From CAZEVI01 sp964515615 (GTDB lineage Bacteria > Patescibacteriota > UBA1384 > XYA2-FULL-43-10 > CAINNR01): a DNA stretch of 14,597 nucleotides. How positions within the stretch are numbered: position 1 is the stretch's first letter; the number at the start of each line of letters is the position of its first letter. The notes beneath the pieces were generated by a model, which worked only from the letters and a program-made list of their open reading frames with translations, did not search any database and was not told the DNA's origin. Where the stretch lies: contig CAZEVI010000020.1 of NCBI GenBank assembly GCA_964515615.1, positions 1 to 14,597 of the forward strand. Reading direction: 5' to 3'. Both the position numbers and the translations under genes were made by a program. Shown in pieces: positions 12,875-14,597 of the stretch.

Positions 12875-13342
12875 ATGAAAATTGAATTGTCAAAAGAACA
12901 ATACAAAAATTTAATAACAATGGTTGCTCTCTCTGGTGGTGTGTTTAGTATATTGTGAGACATGTCGCCTAATCGAAGTTACAAGAAAATTTCGAATAGA
13001 ATGGATGAACTTGAAAAGCATTTATTGACTTACGCAAAAAATTTTAAGATTGATCAACTAACCGAATTGTTTGAAAACGAGTTGATGTTGAATGAGAATT
13101 TTTATCAGAACAAAATTTTACCGATTTTAACTGATTACGAAGAATTTTCTTTGTATGATGGGCTGGCTAACGAATTGGCATGGAGAGATTTCAGGAATGA
13201 CCACACCGAAGCGGAGATGGAGAAAATTGCCAAAGAGCATGGCGGTTATGTCGGTGTCGCAATGTACGATTACGAGAAAAAGTATTGGGACGAATTTGAT
13301 AAATATGGATATGAACGACTAAAAATTACAAACTCCAAATAA
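12875..13342 (+). pseudogene. Conserved small protein gene interrupted by in-frame TGA
   Basis: AGGAG (12865-12869) precedes ATG 12875, which opens MKIELSKEQYKNLITMVALS and stops at TGA 12956-12958 after 27 codons. The same frame resumes with GAC then ATG 12962 and runs 126 codons (MSPNRSYKKISNRMDELEKH ... EKKYWDEFDKYGYERLKI) to TAA. The start block KIELSKEQYKNL and the ending EFDKYGYERLKI both look like one known style of small uncharacterised bacterial protein of about 150 aa, so the two parts are halves of one gene. No frameshift is needed: a single base change (for instance GGA or CGA to TGA) explains it. The ATG at 12962 has no good ribosome site. It may be a recent pseudogene, a readthrough site, or a sequence error. 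It sits directly behind fic. Confidence 0.65.
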
Positions 13343-13525
13343 AGTTCCAAAGAAAACCATCCATTCGAGTCTGAGACGGCCTCTGCCGGAGAGATTTATC
13401 AAATCAACAATACCGCGCCATCTGGATATTTTATTAGAAAGAACAATCGGTTTTCTTTTGAACCCAACATTTCCAAATACTATCGGCTGGATAATATTTG
13501 GTGAAGAAACACTAAATACTTTCAT
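13319..13525 (-). CDS. Doubtful 68-aa ORF, unknown
   Basis: The frame starts at ATG 13525 with GAGG 6 nt upstream and ends at TAG, overlapping the end of the TGA-split gene by 24 bp. The peptide (MKVFSVSSPNIIQPIVFGNV ... GRGRLRLEWMVFFGTLFGVCNF) shows a basic middle and a hydrophobic end, but I recognise no family. The plus strand is also open over 13322-13549 (...RFIKSTIPRHLDILLERTIG...) without a start codon. Only one of the two, or neither, can be real. Confidence 0.25.
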   Translation of the reverse strand: MKVFSVSSPNIIQPIVFGNVGFKRKPIVLSNKISRWRGIVDLINLSGRGRLRLEWMVFFGTLFGVCNF

Positions 13526-13587
13526 CGGTAACCTCTTTTTTGTTAATCTGGTTTGAACTCTTTATCATACCAGATTTGTTACCGATG
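13523..13587. repeat. Nested perfect inverted repeats, 65 bp
   Basis: The outer arms CATCGGTAAC (13523-13532) and GTTACCGATG (13578-13587) are exact complements, as are the inner arms AATCTGGT (13545-13552) and ACCAGATT (13569-13576). The left side has a 12-base spacer between arms and the right side one base. No transposase is near. Confidence 0.75.
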
Positions 13588-13849
13588 TATCTCAGCCTCC
13601 GCATAAATGATGTGGGACGCGCTTCGCGCGGCCACAGAAAAAATGATGTTGTTGCAAAAAGTCAGATTCTGGTGCGGGATAATTAAGATAGTTCGAACGC
13701 ATTTCGCCGCCGAAGGCGGCGTGAAAACCCCCGAAATTTTCAGTCGTGAATTCTGAACTTTGACAATTTAAAGTTTTACGAGCGAGGTTGTCCTCGCTCG
13801 TAAAATCTTATCAGATTAGATCTTTGACGGCAAATTCTTTTCGGATACT
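13588..13849. other. Non-coding stretch with three GC-rich hairpins
   Basis: I see no supported gene here. Three stems stand out. The first is 13611-13636, with TGTGG/CCACA outer and CGCGC/GCGCG inner arms. The second is 13705-13721, a perfect 7-bp CGCCGCC/GGCGGCG stem with a GAA loop. The third is 13774-13805, a perfect 14-bp stem (arms start TTTTACGAGCGAGG) with a 4-base loop. A 49-codon frame (13607-13756) runs across the first two stems without a ribosome site and is probably not a gene. Confidence 0.6.
13774..13805. terminator. Perfect 14-bp stem, possible barrier behind the PsbP-like gene
   Basis: The stem lies 45 bp downstream of the stop of the leftward gene at 13850. The 5' arm begins TTTT and the 3' arm ends AAAA on both strands, so there is no proper T run behind the stem. 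It could still stop or protect transcripts from either side. Confidence 0.4.
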
Positions 13850-14524
13850 TTAGAATGATAACTTTTCGATCATCTTGTTGAAATCTTGTGATCGATCGCC
13901 GTTATCATAAGCGTTGAAGACAAATGTATATTTGTTTTTGGTGAATATGATGCTAGTTCCACCAACACCGCTATGGTCATTCTCAATTCCAGCATTCTTA
14001 CCAAAAGTTCCTTCCAATTTTACACCAGTTACTCCGGCGATAGTTATCGAACTTTGCTTTACACTGCTCATAATCCCGTTTGACGAATCCTTAACGAGAT
14101 TTACATAGTCACTCTGGCTCTGCTGAACTGAAAACAAATCAAAAAGTGGATAACCATCTTCTGATTTGACAACTAAACCACCGTCCAACCCCTCAGTGAC
14201 AGAAAAAGTCGGCGGATAATATAGCGTATAACCGAAACTGAACTTGGTTGACTTAAAGCTTTTCCAATTTGCCGTATCGTCCGTTGTGCTATTTGTTGCT
14301 GTTGTTGTATTTGTCGAAGCACTTGGAGTTGTAGTTGTCGCAGTTTTCGCGACTGAAACTTGACTTTGCAATTCAGTAATTTGGGCGTTTAGATCTTTCC
14401 TCTCTTTTGCCGCTTTGTTATTGACATAAGCATAAGCACCGCCACCAAAAAAAATTGCGACAATAACCGCAATCCCGATAATCATTCCAGTGGACATACC
14501 AGATTTGCTTGTTGTTTCTTCCAT
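13850..14524 (-). CDS. Membrane-anchored PsbP-like extracytoplasmic protein
   Basis: The 224-residue product has a short cytoplasmic start and one membrane segment (about 13-34: GMIIGIAVIVAIFFGGGAYAYV). A short coiled coil follows (NKAAKERKDLNAQITELQSQVSVAK), then a Thr/Ser/Asn-rich linker (about 61-84) and a C-terminal domain (86-224) that begins NWKSFKSTKFSFGYTLYYPPTFSV and ends DFNKMIEKLSF, the pattern of small PsbP-like domains found in many Patescibacteria. The domain faces outside. It has no obvious catalytic residues, and no function can be assigned. The ATG at 14524 is supported by a strong ribosome site (GGGAGGGAG, 14534-14542, 9 nt away). An AT-rich upstream region (TATAAA in the last 50 bp) may hold its promoter, but the window ends there. 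Confidence 0.75.
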   Translation of the reverse strand: MEETTSKSGMSTGMIIGIAVIVAIFFGGGAYAYVNNKAAKERKDLNAQITELQSQVSVAKTATTTTPSASTNTTTATNSTTDDTANWKSFKSTKFSFGYTLYYPPTFSVTEGLDGGLVVKSEDGYPLFDLFSVQQSQSDYVNLVKDSSNGIMSSVKQSSITIAGVTGVKLEGTFGKNAGIENDHSGVGGTSIIFTKNKYTFVFNAYDNGDRSQDFNKMIEKLSF

Positions 14525-14533
14525 AATAATTTT

Positions 14534-14542
14534 CTCCCTCCC
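14534..14542 (-). promoter_or_regulatory. Strong ribosome binding site of the PsbP-like gene
   Basis: GGGAGGGAG lies 9 nt before the ATG at 14524 and decides the start. The remaining bases to the window end are AT-rich, without a second gene. Confidence 0.65.
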
Positions 14543-14597
14543 TATTTTACTAACTTATTATTTATAAAAATTTTCTTTTACAAATAAACAATGATTC

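Noticed and set aside
12875..13342. Genome-wide use of TGA as glycine (code 25)
   Set aside because: dnaE, the M16 peptidase and the other long genes have no internal TGA, and the L27 gene ends properly at TGA.
13607..13756. 49-codon plus-strand frame MMWDALRAATEKMMLLQKVR and onward
   Set aside because: It has no ribosome site and passes through two hairpins of a repeat-like kind. The FAAEGGVKTP part is just the translation of the GCCGCCGAAGGCGGC stem.

Overview
The window looks like chromosomal DNA of an uncultivated bacterium with a small, compact, moderately AT-rich genome, most probably a member of the Candidate Phyla Radiation (Patescibacteria). This rests on gene style, not on a marker tree: an L27 with a typical short start, a TRM11/UPF0020-like methylase with an SEPYLG motif, a small bacterial-PH membrane protein, an anchored PsbP-like protein, a long-insert nucleoside diphosphate kinase and AT-rich repeat tracts shared between intergenic and coding DNA. 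The standard code appears to apply: the long genes contain no in-frame TGA, and rpmA ends in TGA.

Left part (1-2100). A minus-strand unit holds a TRM11-like methylase and rpmA (ribosomal protein L27). Downstream of rpmA is a hairpin-dense, GC-richer stretch with two possible tiny genes. The second has an exceptionally good ribosome binding site, and its end coincides with an intrinsic terminator. AT-rich repeats of the form AATTTTAAATTACAATTTTG lie in the gaps, and one copy lies inside the methylase reading frame.

Centre (2102-7571). dnaE, the replicative DNA polymerase III alpha subunit, is read rightward. It converges, 7 bp away, on a leftward pair: a PH-domain membrane protein followed by a phosphatidylinositol-kinase-like/SCO1664-like protein. 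A small coiled-coil protein lies upstream of that pair with its own consensus promoter.

Right-centre (7614-10850). This leftward group is a zinc M16 peptidase, translationally coupled (TAATG) to nucleoside diphosphate kinase, then a WecA/TagO-type undecaprenyl-phosphate sugar-1-phosphate transferase, then a 33-residue membrane peptide. It joins protein processing, nucleotide supply and the first lipid-linked step of surface polysaccharide synthesis.

Right part (10925-14597). A stand-alone secreted six-cysteine protein has its own promoter, 5' hairpin and terminator. It is divergent from a Fic-domain AMP-transferase that has a good promoter and an autoinhibitory motif. Just behind fic, sharing its stop region with the ribosome binding site, is a conserved small gene cut by an in-frame TGA after 27 codons. 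About 500 bp rich in perfect inverted repeats follow, and then a membrane-anchored PsbP-like protein read leftward from near the end of the window.

I did not find a CRISPR array, a transposase, a tRNA or an rRNA. The best candidates for something undescribed are the hairpin-rich small-ORF locus at 1-321, the TGA-interrupted partner of fic, the repeats inside the methylase, and the palindrome-containing promoter of the coiled-coil gene.
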